A stretch of 64,000 bases of DNA from JADZFO01 sp964512635 (GCA_964512635.1 CAZEJB010000014.1:1-64000); one strand, 5' to 3'. Positions 34,291-43,559 are shown, counted from the stretch's first letter. Notes: a model not told the origin generated them from the sequence alone. Made by a program: numbers and translations.

Positions 34291-34339
34291 CCCGGGAGCA
34301 GGCCATCCGGGAGACGGTACTGCCGGCTGACAGGATCAG

Positions 34340-34369
34340 AAAAAATCGGGCCACGGTTGCCCGCGGCCC
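34340..34369 (-). terminator. Intrinsic terminator of the lipoprotein gene at 34401
   Basis: Minus strand: GGGCCGCGG, loop GCAA, CCGTGGCCC (one G-T pair), then GATTTTTT. It lies about 30 bases after the stop codon. Confidence 0.88.
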
Positions 34370-34400
34370 ATAGCCCTTGTTCCAATCCTGGCTTTCGTTC

Positions 34401-34853
34401 TCAGACCTGCGGGGTCTCGTCCGCAGTCTCATCCACCGGCGCCGGGTTAACCCGGATGTTGAGGTAGACATGGTCCGCCTCGTCAAGGCCGCTGGTGCGG
34501 AAGCGCGCTTCCATCCGCGTCGTACCGGCATCCAGCGCCTTGATCACGCCGAGGCTGTTGGCCTCCGCAATCCCGCTGGGGATGAAGTAGTAACGGCAGA
34601 CCGTCGTGACCTCATCAGTGTCGGTGTTGTCGCTGTCGGCGGTAAGCCGCTTGACCGTGAAGTGATACTCCTGGCCCTCAACAAGCACAATCTCGCCGGT
34701 GTCCCGGGCCGTGGAGATCAGGCGGTTTTCATCCGCGCTGTACAGCGAGATCGTGCTGGACGGAATGCCTCCTCCCGCGCCGCAGGAGCTGAAGGCTCCG
34801 AGCGCGCAAAGAACAGCGGCGGCTGCCGCGAGGCGTGAAAACAGAGGGGTCAT
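34401..34853 (-). CDS. Small lipoprotein of unknown function
   Basis: 150 residues. The signal peptide ends at a lipobox with Cys24 (AFSSC). The mature part has STISLYSADENRLISTARDT, then EGQEYHFTVKRLTAD, an acidic loop, and ATTRMEARF-like strands, in all about 100 residues of likely beta sandwich. The sequence after the central loop (GTTRMEARFRTSGLDEADHV) suggests an Ig-like or bacterial 'big' fold, but I recognise no family. ATG 34853 has GGGAGG 8 bases upstream; an in-frame ATG at 34868 overlaps that site. It is a stand-alone gene with its own terminator, in the same strand as glnA upstream. Confidence 0.78.
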   Translation of the reverse strand: MTPLFSRLAAAAAVLCALGAFSSCGAGGGIPSSTISLYSADENRLISTARDTGEIVLVEGQEYHFTVKRLTADSDNTDTDEVTTVCRYYFIPSGIAEANSLGVIKALDAGTTRMEARFRTSGLDEADHVYLNIRVNPAPVDETADETPQV

Positions 34854-34925
34854 CAGACTGCCTCCCAAAACTTGATTCCCGTGCGCATGCAGTACTGACG
34901 CCTGGCCACTCTACTATGTTTGATG

Positions 34926-34955
34926 GTGGAGCCTATCCCGCATAGGCACTCCACC
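34926..34955. other. Hairpin upstream of the small lipoprotein gene
   Basis: GGTGGAGCCTAT and ATAGGCACTCCACC form a near-perfect stem with one bulge, between the glnA terminator and the lipoprotein start. It could be a regulatory stem in the leader of that gene; no run of T follows on either strand. Confidence 0.4.
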
Positions 34956-34965
34956 AGCCCGTCAA

Positions 34966-35001
34966 ACAAAGCAAAGGGACGGGTTGTTATACCCGTCCCC
35001 T
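34966..35001 (-). terminator. Intrinsic terminator of glnA
   Basis: Minus strand: GGGACGGGT, loop ATAACA, ACCCGTCCC, then TTTGCTTTG, about 60 bases after the glnA stop. Confidence 0.85.
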
Positions 35002-35062
35002 TAGTGGCGAATTGAGACAAGCAGGGCACGCACCTTTCAGTGCCTGGCCTGCGCAGCAGCGC

Positions 35063-36403
35063 CTAGAGCACGCTGTAGTAGCGGTTGATTTCCCAGTCGG
35101 AAACCTGGGTCCGGTACTCGTCGAACTCCTTGTACTTGACCGTCAGGTAGTTCTCGACCAGGTTGTTGCCGAGGGCGTCGCGGACCCAGTCGGAGCGCTT
35201 GGTGTGGTGCAGGGCCTCATGCAGGTTACCCGGCAGGCTGCGGATGCCGCGACGTTCGCGCTCCAGCTCGGAGAGGTGGAACAGGTTGTCGGTCTGCGCC
35301 GGCTCCAGCTCCAGCTTTTCCTCGATGCCGGACAGGCCGGCCGCCAGCATGCCGGCGAAGGCCAGGTAGGGGTTGGCCGAAGGATCCGGGCAGCGCAGTT
35401 CGCAGCGCACGCTCTTTTCCTTGCCCTTGACGAAGGCCGGCAGCCGCACCAGCGCGCTGCGGTTCTGCTGGCTCCAGGCGATATAGACCGGCGCTTCATA
35501 GCCCGGCACAAGGCGCTTGTAGCTGTTGACCGTCGGGGCCCAGAAGCTGCACAGCGGCTGGGCATACTTCAGCAGGCCGGCGATGTACTGTTTGGCCGTG
35601 GTGCTCAGGCCGTGGGGGTCAGCGGCATCCGCCATAGCGTTGGTGCTGCCGTTGAACAGGCTCTGATGGACGTGCATGCCGGAACCGTTGACGCCATAGA
35701 TCGGCTTGGGCATAAAGCTCGCATAGCAGCCCGCGGCATCGGCGGCCTGCTTGACGATGTACTTATAAACAATGGCGTGATCAGCCATGACGGCCGTTTC
35801 GTTGTAGCGCAGGTCGATCTCGTGCTGGCTCTGTGCGACCTCGTGGTGGTGGTACTCCACCTGGATGCCGAGGTTCTGCAGCGCCCGGACGGCTGCATGG
35901 CGCACCGGCGTGCCCCGGTCGGTCGGCGGGCCGCTGAAGTAGCCGCCGTGATCCAGCAGGGTGGGGCCGTTGCCCTGGGCAAAGATGAAGAATTCCAGCT
36001 CAGGGCCCATATAGCTGGTAAAACCCATGTCCTGAGCCTTCTTGACGATGCGCTTGAGCACACCACGCGGGTCACGGTCATAGGGCTCACCGTTGGGGGT
36101 GAACAGATCGCAGAACATAAAGACCTGCTTGGGCTCATCTTTGAAGCTCGGGAGCTCGCGGAATGTGCTCAGGTCAGGCCGTGCCAGCAGGCTGGACTCT
36201 TCAATCGAGTTGAAGCCGCTGACGGAGCTGCCATCGAAGTACATACCGTCGGTCAGGCTGCGTTCGAACTCGGTCGGGGCAATGGCAAAACCCTTGACAT
36301 GCCCTTCAAGATCGACGAACCAGTGCCAGATGACTTCGATGCCTTCACGCTCGACATAAGCGAGCGCGTCTGCGGGTGTTGCCACCCGGGCTGCGCTTGA
36401 CAT
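35063..36403 (-). CDS. glnA: Glutamine synthetase, type I
   Basis: 446 residues from ATG 36403, with GAGGAGG 9 bases upstream. The beta-grasp domain holds YFDGSSVSGFNSIEESSLL. The catalytic domain has MGPELEFFIF, VEYHHHEVAQSQHEIDLRY, GSGMHVHQSL and NSYKRLVPGYEAPVYIAWS, all GSI signatures that bind the two metals, glutamate and ATP. The C-terminal NPYLAFAGMLAAGLSGIEEKL is also standard. Length and the absence of a long insertion point to the shorter GSI-alpha-like form, so adenylylation control is unlikely; this is inference. It incorporates ammonia into glutamine in the cytosol. It is monocistronic with its own terminator. Confidence 0.97.
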   Translation of the reverse strand: MSSAARVATPADALAYVEREGIEVIWHWFVDLEGHVKGFAIAPTEFERSLTDGMYFDGSSVSGFNSIEESSLLARPDLSTFRELPSFKDEPKQVFMFCDLFTPNGEPYDRDPRGVLKRIVKKAQDMGFTSYMGPELEFFIFAQGNGPTLLDHGGYFSGPPTDRGTPVRHAAVRALQNLGIQVEYHHHEVAQSQHEIDLRYNETAVMADHAIVYKYIVKQAADAAGCYASFMPKPIYGVNGSGMHVHQSLFNGSTNAMADAADPHGLSTTAKQYIAGLLKYAQPLCSFWAPTVNSYKRLVPGYEAPVYIAWSQQNRSALVRLPAFVKGKEKSVRCELRCPDPSANPYLAFAGMLAAGLSGIEEKLELEPAQTDNLFHLSELERERRGIRSLPGNLHEALHHTKRSDWVRDALGNNLVENYLTVKYKEFDEYRTQVSDWEINRYYSVL

Positions 36404-36511
36404 GGAATGATCCTCCTCGAATGTGCCGGCCGCGGGCCGAGGGGGCAGCCCGGGCTCGTTCGGGCGGGATTTTAGCAGGCGGAATCGGGCGCTGGCCGCG
36501 CGGCGGCAGGC

Positions 36512-36517
36512 TATAAT
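36512..36517 (+). promoter_or_regulatory. -10 element upstream of dnaE
   Basis: TATAAT in GGCTATAATGACC. It leaves a leader of about 140 bases before dnaE, so this gene is not leaderless. Confidence 0.55.
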
Positions 36518-36664
36518 GACCCTCCCGCGCCCGGGGCAAAAACGGCGCGGCGGAAGCGGACAAATGCGATAGGCGCGCCCGGCGCGGATGCCGGGTAGAC
36601 TTAGGTCAGGGCAGGCCGTCAGGGCCGGCCGGAGGGTTGGGCGTAGCCCAGAGTGGAGAGGAAC

Positions 36665-39600
36665 TTGTCCGCGTTTGTCCATCTGCATAATCACAGTGAG
36701 TACTCGCTGCTTGACGGCATTGCGCGCGTCGGCGACATGGCTGCACGCCTCAAGGCGCTGGAATACGACGCCTATGCACTGACCGACCACGGCGTCATGT
36801 ATGGCGCCCTCGAATTCTATCTGGGCATGCAGGCCGCCGGGATCAAGCCGATCATCGGCTGCGAGGTCTATGTCGCCAGCCGTAAGCTGACGGATAAGGA
36901 CAGCCAGCTTGACCGCAAGAGCTGGCATTGCGTACTGCTGGCTCAGAACGAGACGGGCTACATCAACCTGATGCGTCTGACCTCGATCGCGCACCGCTTT
37001 GGCTATTACTACAAGCCGCGGGTCGACGTCGAGGCGATCCGGGCGCACAGCGAGGGCATCATCTGCCTCACCGCCTGCCCCAACGGCGTGGTCGCCGGTC
37101 CCTTTCATGGAAAGGCGATGGGGGACGAGGGCCACGAGTCCGAGAGCCGCGCGTCGCAAAGCCAGGGGCCAGGCAGCGGGCTGGTCGGCGGCGGGCTTGA
37201 TGGCGCCGACAACGAATGCGAGGCTGGCGGGGTTACGGCGGCACACGAGGCCGCGGCACGCCGCGCGCTCGAAACCTATCTCGAAATCTTCACACCCGAG
37301 CGCTTGTTCCTGGAGATCCAGAACCACGGCATGGACATGGAACGGGCCTACAGCCCCTGGGCCGCGGATATGGCCCAACGCTACGGTCTGCGCCTGGTCG
37401 CGACCAACGACTGCCACTATGTGGCCAAGGATGATGCCCGGGCCCACGATATCTGCCTGTGCCTGCGCGACAAGAAGCTGCTCAGCGACGAGGACCGCCT
37501 GCGCTACAGCGGGCCGGAGTATTACATCAAGACCCAGGCGGAGATGGCCGAGCTGTTCGGCGCCTATCCGCAGGCACTTGCCAATACCAGGGCTGTCGCT
37601 GACCTGTGCAACCTGAGTCTTGACCTCAAGCGGGTCTACTTCCCGCAGATGGAAGTGCCGATCGTAGGGGCGAGTCCTGACTCGCCATCTTCTGCCGTAG
37701 GGGTGGGGCTTGTCCCTACCCGTGATGGCGGTGCCGAAGACGGGCGGGATCAAGCCCAAGCCCCTCAAGTCGGAACGGAAGATGGGCGGACACAAGGTCC
37801 GCCCCTACAGGAAACCACCACCGATCAGGCCGCGCAGGATGCCTGGCTGCGCCATCTGGTCCACGAGGGTGCGATCCGGCGCTATGGCAGCATCAGCTCC
37901 GAGCTGCAGGAACGAATTGACTATGAACTTGGCGTGATCATCCCCAAGGGTTTTACGACCTACTTCCTGATCTGCCACGACTTTTGCGACTTCGCCCGCA
38001 GCAAGGGCATCCCGGTCGGCCCCGGCCGTGGTTCCGCCGCCGGATCGGTGGTCGCCTATTGCCTTGAGATCACCGACCTGGACCCGATCAAGTACGGCCT
38101 GTACTTCGAGCGCTTCCTCAACCCGGAGCGCATCGAGCTGCCGGACGCGGACATCGATTTCTGCTACCGCCGGCGCGATGAGGTGATCGAGCACGTCAAG
38201 AACAAGTACGGTGCGGACCGGGTTGCGATGATCATCACCTACAGCCGCCTGAAGGCCCGCGCGGTGATCAAGGCGGTCGGCCGCACCAAGGGCATCGCCT
38301 TCCAGTACACCGATAAGGTGACCAAGGAGATCAACGGCCTCAACCCGACCATCGACGAGGCCATTGAAGGCAGCAAGGTGCTGCAGGAGATGATCCGCTC
38401 GGACAAGGAAATCGCCGAGCTGGTCGAGGATGCCAAAAAGCTGGAGGGAATCGCGGCCTACCAGTCCGTGCACGCGGCGGGTATCGTCATCGCCCCCAGC
38501 GAGATCAGCAACTACGTCCCGGTCCAGCCGATCAAAGACAGTGATCTGCTGGTGACCCAGTACAGCATGGACTATGTCCCCAAGGCTGGTCTGGTTAAGT
38601 TCGATTTCCTCGGCCTGCGTAACCTGACGATGATTGAGGACACGGCGCAGTACATCCGCCGGTATGTCGACCCTAGCTTCGACGCCCGCTTTGTCCCTGA
38701 AGACGACCCTGAGACCTACGCCATGCTGCAGCGCGGCGACAACTACGGCGTGTTCCAGTTTGAAGCGCCGCAGGTGCGCCGGATGCTGATCGACGGCCGG
38801 CCGGAGAACGTGATCGACCTCGCGGCGATCAACGCGGCCAACCGTCCCGGTCCGCTGCAGAGCGGCGGTACCGCCCAGTACCTTGAGGCCCGCAAGGCCG
38901 GCAAGCAGAGCCAGGCGCGCTTCAAGAGCATCGCGACTATCCTTGAAAGCACCGGCGGCGTGCTGCTGTTCCAGGAACAGGTGCTGGAGATCGCCAAGCA
39001 GCTCGGCGGCTTCAGCCTCGGCGAAGCGGACCTGCTGCGCAAGGCGATGGGCAAGAAGAACATGGAAGTCATGCTGGCCCAGAAGGAGAAGTTCCTGGCC
39101 GGCGCCAAGCGCATTGCCGACGAGGGCGGTGCCAGGATCCCCACCCAGGAACTGGAAGACATCTGGCAGATGATGGAGACCTTCGCGGGCTATGGATTTA
39201 ACAAGGCCCACTCGGTCTGCTATGCCTGGATTGCCTTCCAGACGGCTTACCTGAAGTGCCATTATCCGCACTATTTCATGTGTGCGATGCTCAACAGCTA
39301 CCTCGGCAATGCGGCCAAGCTGGCGCAGATTCTGGCGCAGTGCCGGCGGATGAAGATCCAGGTGCTGCCGCCGAGTGTTAATGACGGCGAGCTGGAGTTT
39401 ACGCCGACCGCCACCACGGGGATGGGCGAGATCGGCTCGATCATCTTTGGCCTTGGCGGTATAAAGGGCCTGGGCTCTGCGGCGGTCGATGTGATCCTGG
39501 CCGAGCGCCAGCGCGGCGGTGCATTTGGTGACCTGACGGACTTCTATAAGCGCACGAAGAGCAGCGCGCTGAATAAGAAGGTGCTGCAGAGCCTGGCCTG

Positions 39601-40816
39601 CGCCGGCGCCTTTGACTGCCTCGAGCCGCAGCGCAGCAAGCTGATCCAGCGCCTCGACGATATTGATGTCTTCCTGCGCGGGCCGGAAAAGCAGTTCTCG
39701 ATGTTTGACGATTTCAACGCCTCAAGCGAGAACGATAGTGTGCTGCCCAGCAAGGAAGTCACGCGTATCGACATCGCGATGCTGGAGAAGGAAGCCATTG
39801 GCCTCTTCCTCACCGAACATCCCTACGCCGACCACCCGATGTTCTTTGACGACCGCTATGTCCAGCTGGAGCGCCTGCAGGAACTGGTCAACGAAAACCC
39901 GGCATTCTGGCAGGAACGCCCGCTGCCGGCCAAGGGAATTGTCGGACTGCTGACCAATGTGACGATCCGCATGGCCAATACCAGCAACAAGCCTTTCGCC
40001 AAGGCACGGCTTGAAGATCCGGAACGCGGCGTCGAGCTGGTCATCTGGCCGCGCACACTGGAAGCCGCCCGCGACCTGGTTACTGAAAACAACCCGGTGA
40101 TTGTCTGGGGCAAGGTCCAGACGCCGGATGTTGCGGCTAGCGCCGAGCAGGGCGACGAGAGCGAAGCTTTTGAGGCGATCGAGATCATCGTCGAAAAGGT
40201 CGAGCAGTACATCCCGCCACCAGGTGGGATTACCCCACGCGGCGACCGGGAAGAGCGCAGCGCAGCACCCCGCGAGACAACGTCCGCCGCGCGAAATCCC
40301 AGCCGGCTGGCCGATCTGACGGCCAGCGACCTGGCTGCGGCTGAGGCGGTAATGCAGATATCGGATAACGCTGCAGCGGGGGCCAGTCCGGCGCCCGTCC
40401 CTGAGAGCAATCAGGACCACTTGCCGTCCTCGCAGACGCGGCTGCGGCCTGTCCTGCGCCGTGTTGATGCAGACTCGGCAAGCTTCGAAAGCGCCGATGC
40501 CGCTCAGGAAGGAAGTTCATCGCCGTCGCCGGGCCAGTCCGCCGAGGCCGCCGATGAACTGGGCAAGGGTCTTGGCATGATCACCTGGTCTGTCGACCTT
40601 AGCCAGGCCGATGCCGCCGCGCTGAAACTGCTGGCGAATACCCTTGAGCGCACCGAAGGTGAGCAGGAGGTCCGCATGCTGCTAAAGGATGTCGGCGGAC
40701 AGCTGCGCCAGATCCGCGTGGGCCAGCGCTTCTTCATCGACGCCCAGCAGGCCGAGGCCATCGAACAGCAGTTCGGCTTCCTGGAACGCATACAGCGCGG
40801 CCAGCCCCAGGCCTGA
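36665..40816 (+). CDS. dnaE: DNA polymerase III, alpha subunit, with in-frame repeat insertion
   Basis: 1383 residues from TTG 36665, which has GGAG 6 bases upstream (GTG 36653 is the alternative). The PHP domain starts FVHLHNHSEYSLLDG and has ALTDHG. The polymerase core has VGPGRGSAAGSVVAYCLEIT and PDADIDFCYRRRD with the catalytic aspartates (near residue 495). Palm, fingers and the helix-hairpin-helix region continue to LMETFAGYGFNKAHS-type sequence. An OB fold lies near 1100-1165 (GIVGLLTNVTIRMAN). Replicates the chromosome with the clamp. Residues about 334-382 are encoded by four REP-like palindromes at 37664-37810, absent from other DnaE proteins. A second unusual linker (about 150-195) is not palindromic. 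The C-terminal region after the OB fold is long and Ser/Pro-rich. Confidence 0.96.
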   Translation: MSAFVHLHNHSEYSLLDGIARVGDMAARLKALEYDAYALTDHGVMYGALEFYLGMQAAGIKPIIGCEVYVASRKLTDKDSQLDRKSWHCVLLAQNETGYINLMRLTSIAHRFGYYYKPRVDVEAIRAHSEGIICLTACPNGVVAGPFHGKAMGDEGHESESRASQSQGPGSGLVGGGLDGADNECEAGGVTAAHEAAARRALETYLEIFTPERLFLEIQNHGMDMERAYSPWAADMAQRYGLRLVATNDCHYVAKDDARAHDICLCLRDKKLLSDEDRLRYSGPEYYIKTQAEMAELFGAYPQALANTRAVADLCNLSLDLKRVYFPQMEVPIVGASPDSPSSAVGVGLVPTRDGGAEDGRDQAQAPQVGTEDGRTQGPPLQETTTDQAAQDAWLRHLVHEGAIRRYGSISSELQERIDYELGVIIPKGFTTYFLICHDFCDFARSKGIPVGPGRGSAAGSVVAYCLEITDLDPIKYGLYFERFLNPERIELPDADIDFCYRRRDEVIEHVKNKYGADRVAMIITYSRLKARAVIKAVGRTKGIAFQYTDKVTKEINGLNPTIDEAIEGSKVLQEMIRSDKEIAELVEDAKKLEGIAAYQSVHAAGIVIAPSEISNYVPVQPIKDSDLLVTQYSMDYVPKAGLVKFDFLGLRNLTMIEDTAQYIRRYVDPSFDARFVPEDDPETYAMLQRGDNYGVFQFEAPQVRRMLIDGRPENVIDLAAINAANRPGPLQSGGTAQYLEARKAGKQSQARFKSIATILESTGGVLLFQEQVLEIAKQLGGFSLGEADLLRKAMGKKNMEVMLAQKEKFLAGAKRIADEGGARIPTQELEDIWQMMETFAGYGFNKAHSVCYAWIAFQTAYLKCHYPHYFMCAMLNSYLGNAAKLAQILAQCRRMKIQVLPPSVNDGELEFTPTATTGMGEIGSIIFGLGGIKGLGSAAVDVILAERQRGGAFGDLTDFYKRTKSSALNKKVLQSLACAGAFDCLEPQRSKLIQRLDDIDVFLRGPEKQFSMFDDFNASSENDSVLPSKEVTRIDIAMLEKEAIGLFLTEHPYADHPMFFDDRYVQLERLQELVNENPAFWQERPLPAKGIVGLLTNVTIRMANTSNKPFAKARLEDPERGVELVIWPRTLEAARDLVTENNPVIVWGKVQTPDVAASAEQGDESEAFEAIEIIVEKVEQYIPPPGGITPRGDREERSAAPRETTSAARNPSRLADLTASDLAAAEAVMQISDNAAAGASPAPVPESNQDHLPSSQTRLRPVLRRVDADSASFESADAAQEGSSSPSPGQSAEAADELGKGLGMITWSVDLSQADAAALKLLANTLERTEGEQEVRMLLKDVGGQLRQIRVGQRFFIDAQQAEAIEQQFGFLERIQRGQPQA
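37664..37810. repeat. Four REP-like palindromes inside dnaE, in frame
   Basis: Units in order: plus-sense GTAGGGGCGAGTCCTGACTC (37664), plus-sense GTAGGGGTGGGGCTTGTCCC (about 37698), minus-sense ending GGGATCAAGCCCAAGCCCC (about 37763) and minus-sense ending GGTCCGCCCCTACAG (37810). The whole block is translated without a stop. Confidence 0.88.
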
Positions 40817-40850
40817 GCCCAGGACTGACCGCGCCTCTCGCTATGGGACG
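40738..40850 (+). repeat. 3' end of dnaE, duplicated at 41598-41709
   Basis: This 113-base stretch, covering the last 26 codons, the stop and 34 bases beyond, recurs at 41598-41709 with one substitution and one deletion. Confidence 0.95.
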
Positions 40851-41074
40851 CTGTCGGAACGCCGGCTTTAGCCGGCATTCTTCCCTGTATCTCGCAGCTT
40901 GCTGCAGTCCGATCCAACGCAGAGGCGCGGAGAACGCAGAGGACCGCAGAGCTAAGCATTTGCAGCATGCTAAGACAGGCAGGAAACAGCTGGAGCAGAG
41001 GCTGGAACCCGAACTCTTGTGCCACCTCGCGATATCATTTACGGTGCAGCGCGGAGTCACTTACAGTGAATGAA

Positions 41075-41554
41075 ATGCCCAAGTCGGAGCAAAACCTGGC
41101 TAGGCTGTTGAAGTCGCTTGGTCTTGTCGTGGCGGCTTGCTCAATGTGTTTTGTTTTGGCTGAGTGCGGAAGTGCAATCTATTGGTCCCGGCCGCGAATC
41201 ACGTCGATCCATAGGGTGGGTCAGGCGATTGAGGTTCACACCCAGGCATCAGCGCGTGAGCCAAAACATAGGATCACCTCTATTTACTTGGTGCTGCCCA
41301 CCTCGAAGTTGAGATTGTCAGCAGAGTTTGAAAGTGTTTCAACAATTGACCATGAGCTGAGGTCCCAAGGCAGGATTATCACTGTCGCCCATCAACCAGT
41401 AAATGGTTCCGGCGGCATGTTCGTGCTAAGCCTGCCTGAGGGGGAGCTATCGGCTGGCGAACAAGCCAAGCTGGTGATTGTTAGCATTATTGACGGTCCT
41501 TTCTCACGACAGTTAGTCAGGGATCGTATTGTGCGGCTCAAAGGCAGGATGTAA
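41075..41554 (+). CDS. Small exported protein of unknown function between dnaE-end duplicates
   Basis: 159 residues from ATG 41075 (GTG 41066 is an in-frame alternative). A hydrophobic stretch at about 11-30 ends in VLAEC (Cys31), a poor lipobox because of Glu at -1; it could instead be a signal anchor. The body has YLVLPTSKLRLSAEF and GGMFVLSLPEGELSAGEQ, suggesting beta strands, but no known family. Base composition is clearly more AT-rich than neighbours. The gene lies in a segment of about 750 bases bracketed by direct copies of the dnaE 3' end, which suggests arrival by recombination or insertion. Confidence 0.68.
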   Translation: MPKSEQNLARLLKSLGLVVAACSMCFVLAECGSAIYWSRPRITSIHRVGQAIEVHTQASAREPKHRITSIYLVLPTSKLRLSAEFESVSTIDHELRSQGRIITVAHQPVNGSGGMFVLSLPEGELSAGEQAKLVIVSIIDGPFSRQLVRDRIVRLKGRM

Positions 41555-41597
41555 CCGCCAGGTATGGGCCACGGAAGGGGACGCCCGCGCGACAAAA

Positions 41598-41709
41598 CGA
41601 CGTCCAGCAGGCCGAGGCCATCGAACAGCAGTTCGGCTTCCTGGAACGCATACAGCGCGGCCAGCCCCAGGCCTGAGCCCGGACTGACCGCGCCTCTCGC
41701 TATGGGACG
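41598..41709 (+). repeat. Second copy of the dnaE 3' end
   Basis: The copy is 112 bases with GACGTCCAGCAGG in place of GACGCCCAGCAGG and a one-base deletion (GAGCCCGGAC for GAGCCCAGGAC). It codes for nothing on its own. Confidence 0.95.
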
Positions 41710-41716
41710 AGCTTAG

Positions 41717-43369
41717 TTAGATGTCTCCGCCGATGCCTTCGTCATGACCTCCGGGGTCGTCGTCGCCGGGATCATCATCACCCGGATCGTCATCACCTGG
41801 GTCGTCGTCACCTGGATCGTCATCACCTGGATCGTCATCACCTGGGTCGTCATCGCCGGGATCATCGACGCCAGGATCGTCATCGCCCGGATCGTCGTCA
41901 CCCGGATCATCCACGCCAGGGTCGTCGTCGCCCGGATCGTCATCGCCGGGATCGTCCTTCAGGGTATCCGGGTCGAAGTGCTTGCCCTTGGGTGCACTGA
42001 AGTACCACGCCGGGCTGGGCTCGGGGCCGGTCGGGCTGTTGATCCAGTCCACCCAGGCTTGAAAGCCGCTGTAGACGTTGAAGATCGACTCGCCCTCCAG
42101 CGGCCAGGCAAAGGTTGCCGGCACGATGAAGCCCAGCGGCACGCCCTTAGCGTCCACCGGGTCGCCGGGCTTCTGCCAGAGGCCCAGGCGGTACTCAGCG
42201 GCTTCTCCGGGCTTGACCAGCAGCTCAGGCTTGTACGGCAGCGGGGTATAGCTGCCCTGGGCCAGCGGCGGGTTGAAAGTCAGGGTTACGATGGCATAGT
42301 CGCCGGCGACCGGCGTAGTGCCCGCCTTGACGTTAGCGCCCCAGCCACCGGGGCTGGAGGGCAGCGCCTCAGCGGTGGGCGCGAAGACCGGCAGGCTGGT
42401 TCCGTCTATGCTGGTCCAGACGCGCTGGTCGAAGTGGCGCTGGTCGTTGGTATGCACCGCGTCGCCATTGTCATAGAACTGGTCGACCGTGGCAAAAACC
42501 CTGCTGCCGGGGAAGGCCCCGCCAATGTTCAGCTGCCAGTTGCTGGCATAGCCCGCGCCGCGCGCCAGGGCCTTGACCAGCAGGTTAATCTGCACCAGGC
42601 GGCCCTGCTTGTCGCGCAATTCTTCTGCGCGCAGCGAGCCGACATAGTCATTGAAGTCATAGTCGCTGCCGCCGTCCTTGACGTCCTCCCAGACCATCTG
42701 GGCCTGGCCGGCGTCGCTGCCCTGGGGATAGACCAGCGGGTCGGCGGTCGGCGTGGCGCTGAGGGCAAAGTCGAGGCTGAAGAAGTCGCCGGGCAGCAGC
42801 GGGCTGGCCGAGCCGTCCATGTTAAAGGGCAGCTGATAGCTGAAGACCGCCGTGTACTCACCTGTCGAGGAATGCTCGACGTCCCGCTCGACATAGCTCA
42901 GGCCGGCGCCGCGCACGACCCAGAAGCGGTCCAGCACGGTGCCGGCGGCCGCCTCATAGCAGACGTGCAGGTCGACCATGTCGCCGCTGCTGAAGGATCC
43001 GTTAGCCTCCCCGGGGACGGCTGCCTCGCCGTGGGCGCTGATGGCCATCCAGAGAAACTTGAAGCTCTCTCCGGCGGCCAGGGCCGAGCCGCGCCGCAGC
43101 GGCTTGAAGCTGACGGCTGCGCTGGCCGGGGCAAGCTGATATGCGCCGGTGCTGCCAGCAGCCTGAGTTGCCGCTTGCAGTGCGCTGGTTCCATGGCTGA
43201 GCTGCAGTCCGGTCTGGAATTTCAGGTTCAGCGCGGTCGAGCCATCCCCCGGCTTGGGGTTCTTGGGGATGTTGATCGGGGCGCCGTTATAGCCCCCGCA
43301 CGAGGTCAGCAATAACACCAGGGCGGCCAGGGCGAGCAGCGCCGGCCGCGAAGCTGATTTGGGAAACAA
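41717..43369 (-). CDS. LruC-domain lipoprotein with a DPGDD repeat tail
   Basis: 550 residues from TTG 43369, which has GGAGGT 6 bases upstream. The signal peptide ends LLLTSC (Cys24). Residues about 195-420 match the LruC domain pattern: MVWEDVKDGGSDYDFNDYVG (about 225-245), LVKALARGAGYASNWQLNIG and FNVYSGFQAWVDW-type sequence. LruC-domain proteins are surface lipoproteins of unknown role, first described in Leptospira. The C-terminal 75 residues are about 14 copies of DPGDDD or DPGVDD, encoded by a 15-base-type repeat at 41740-41965, and likely bind calcium or form a flexible acidic stalk. The gene starts after the duplicated dnaE end and reads towards it. Confidence 0.85.
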   Translation of the reverse strand: MFPKSASRPALLALAALVLLLTSCGGYNGAPINIPKNPKPGDGSTALNLKFQTGLQLSHGTSALQAATQAAGSTGAYQLAPASAAVSFKPLRRGSALAAGESFKFLWMAISAHGEAAVPGEANGSFSSGDMVDLHVCYEAAAGTVLDRFWVVRGAGLSYVERDVEHSSTGEYTAVFSYQLPFNMDGSASPLLPGDFFSLDFALSATPTADPLVYPQGSDAGQAQMVWEDVKDGGSDYDFNDYVGSLRAEELRDKQGRLVQINLLVKALARGAGYASNWQLNIGGAFPGSRVFATVDQFYDNGDAVHTNDQRHFDQRVWTSIDGTSLPVFAPTAEALPSSPGGWGANVKAGTTPVAGDYAIVTLTFNPPLAQGSYTPLPYKPELLVKPGEAAEYRLGLWQKPGDPVDAKGVPLGFIVPATFAWPLEGESIFNVYSGFQAWVDWINSPTGPEPSPAWYFSAPKGKHFDPDTLKDDPGDDDPGDDDPGVDDPGDDDPGDDDPGVDDPGDDDPGDDDPGDDDPGDDDPGDDDPGDDDPGDDDPGGHDEGIGGDI

Positions 43370-43559
43370 GATCCACCTCCATGTGGCTGTGCCCAACACG
43401 GGCGCACGGGGCAAGCATAACCGCCCAGGCGCGTGCTCGGGCTAAAGGCGGGTTAACACCGCGTACAGCTTGGCCGGACGCTTTAAGCAAAGTGCAACCG
43501 CCCGCGTTGAGCGCTGCGCATAGCCTGTAACCCCGCACGGCATTTTTATGGAGCGCTGG

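Noticed and set aside
36404..37795. Minus-strand extension of the glnA frame
   Set aside because: glnA starts at 36403 with GAGGAGG; the extension is antisense to dnaE.
41740..41965. Regular repeat considered as CRISPR or intergenic satellite
   Set aside because: It is in frame in a lipoprotein gene and encodes DPGDD units.
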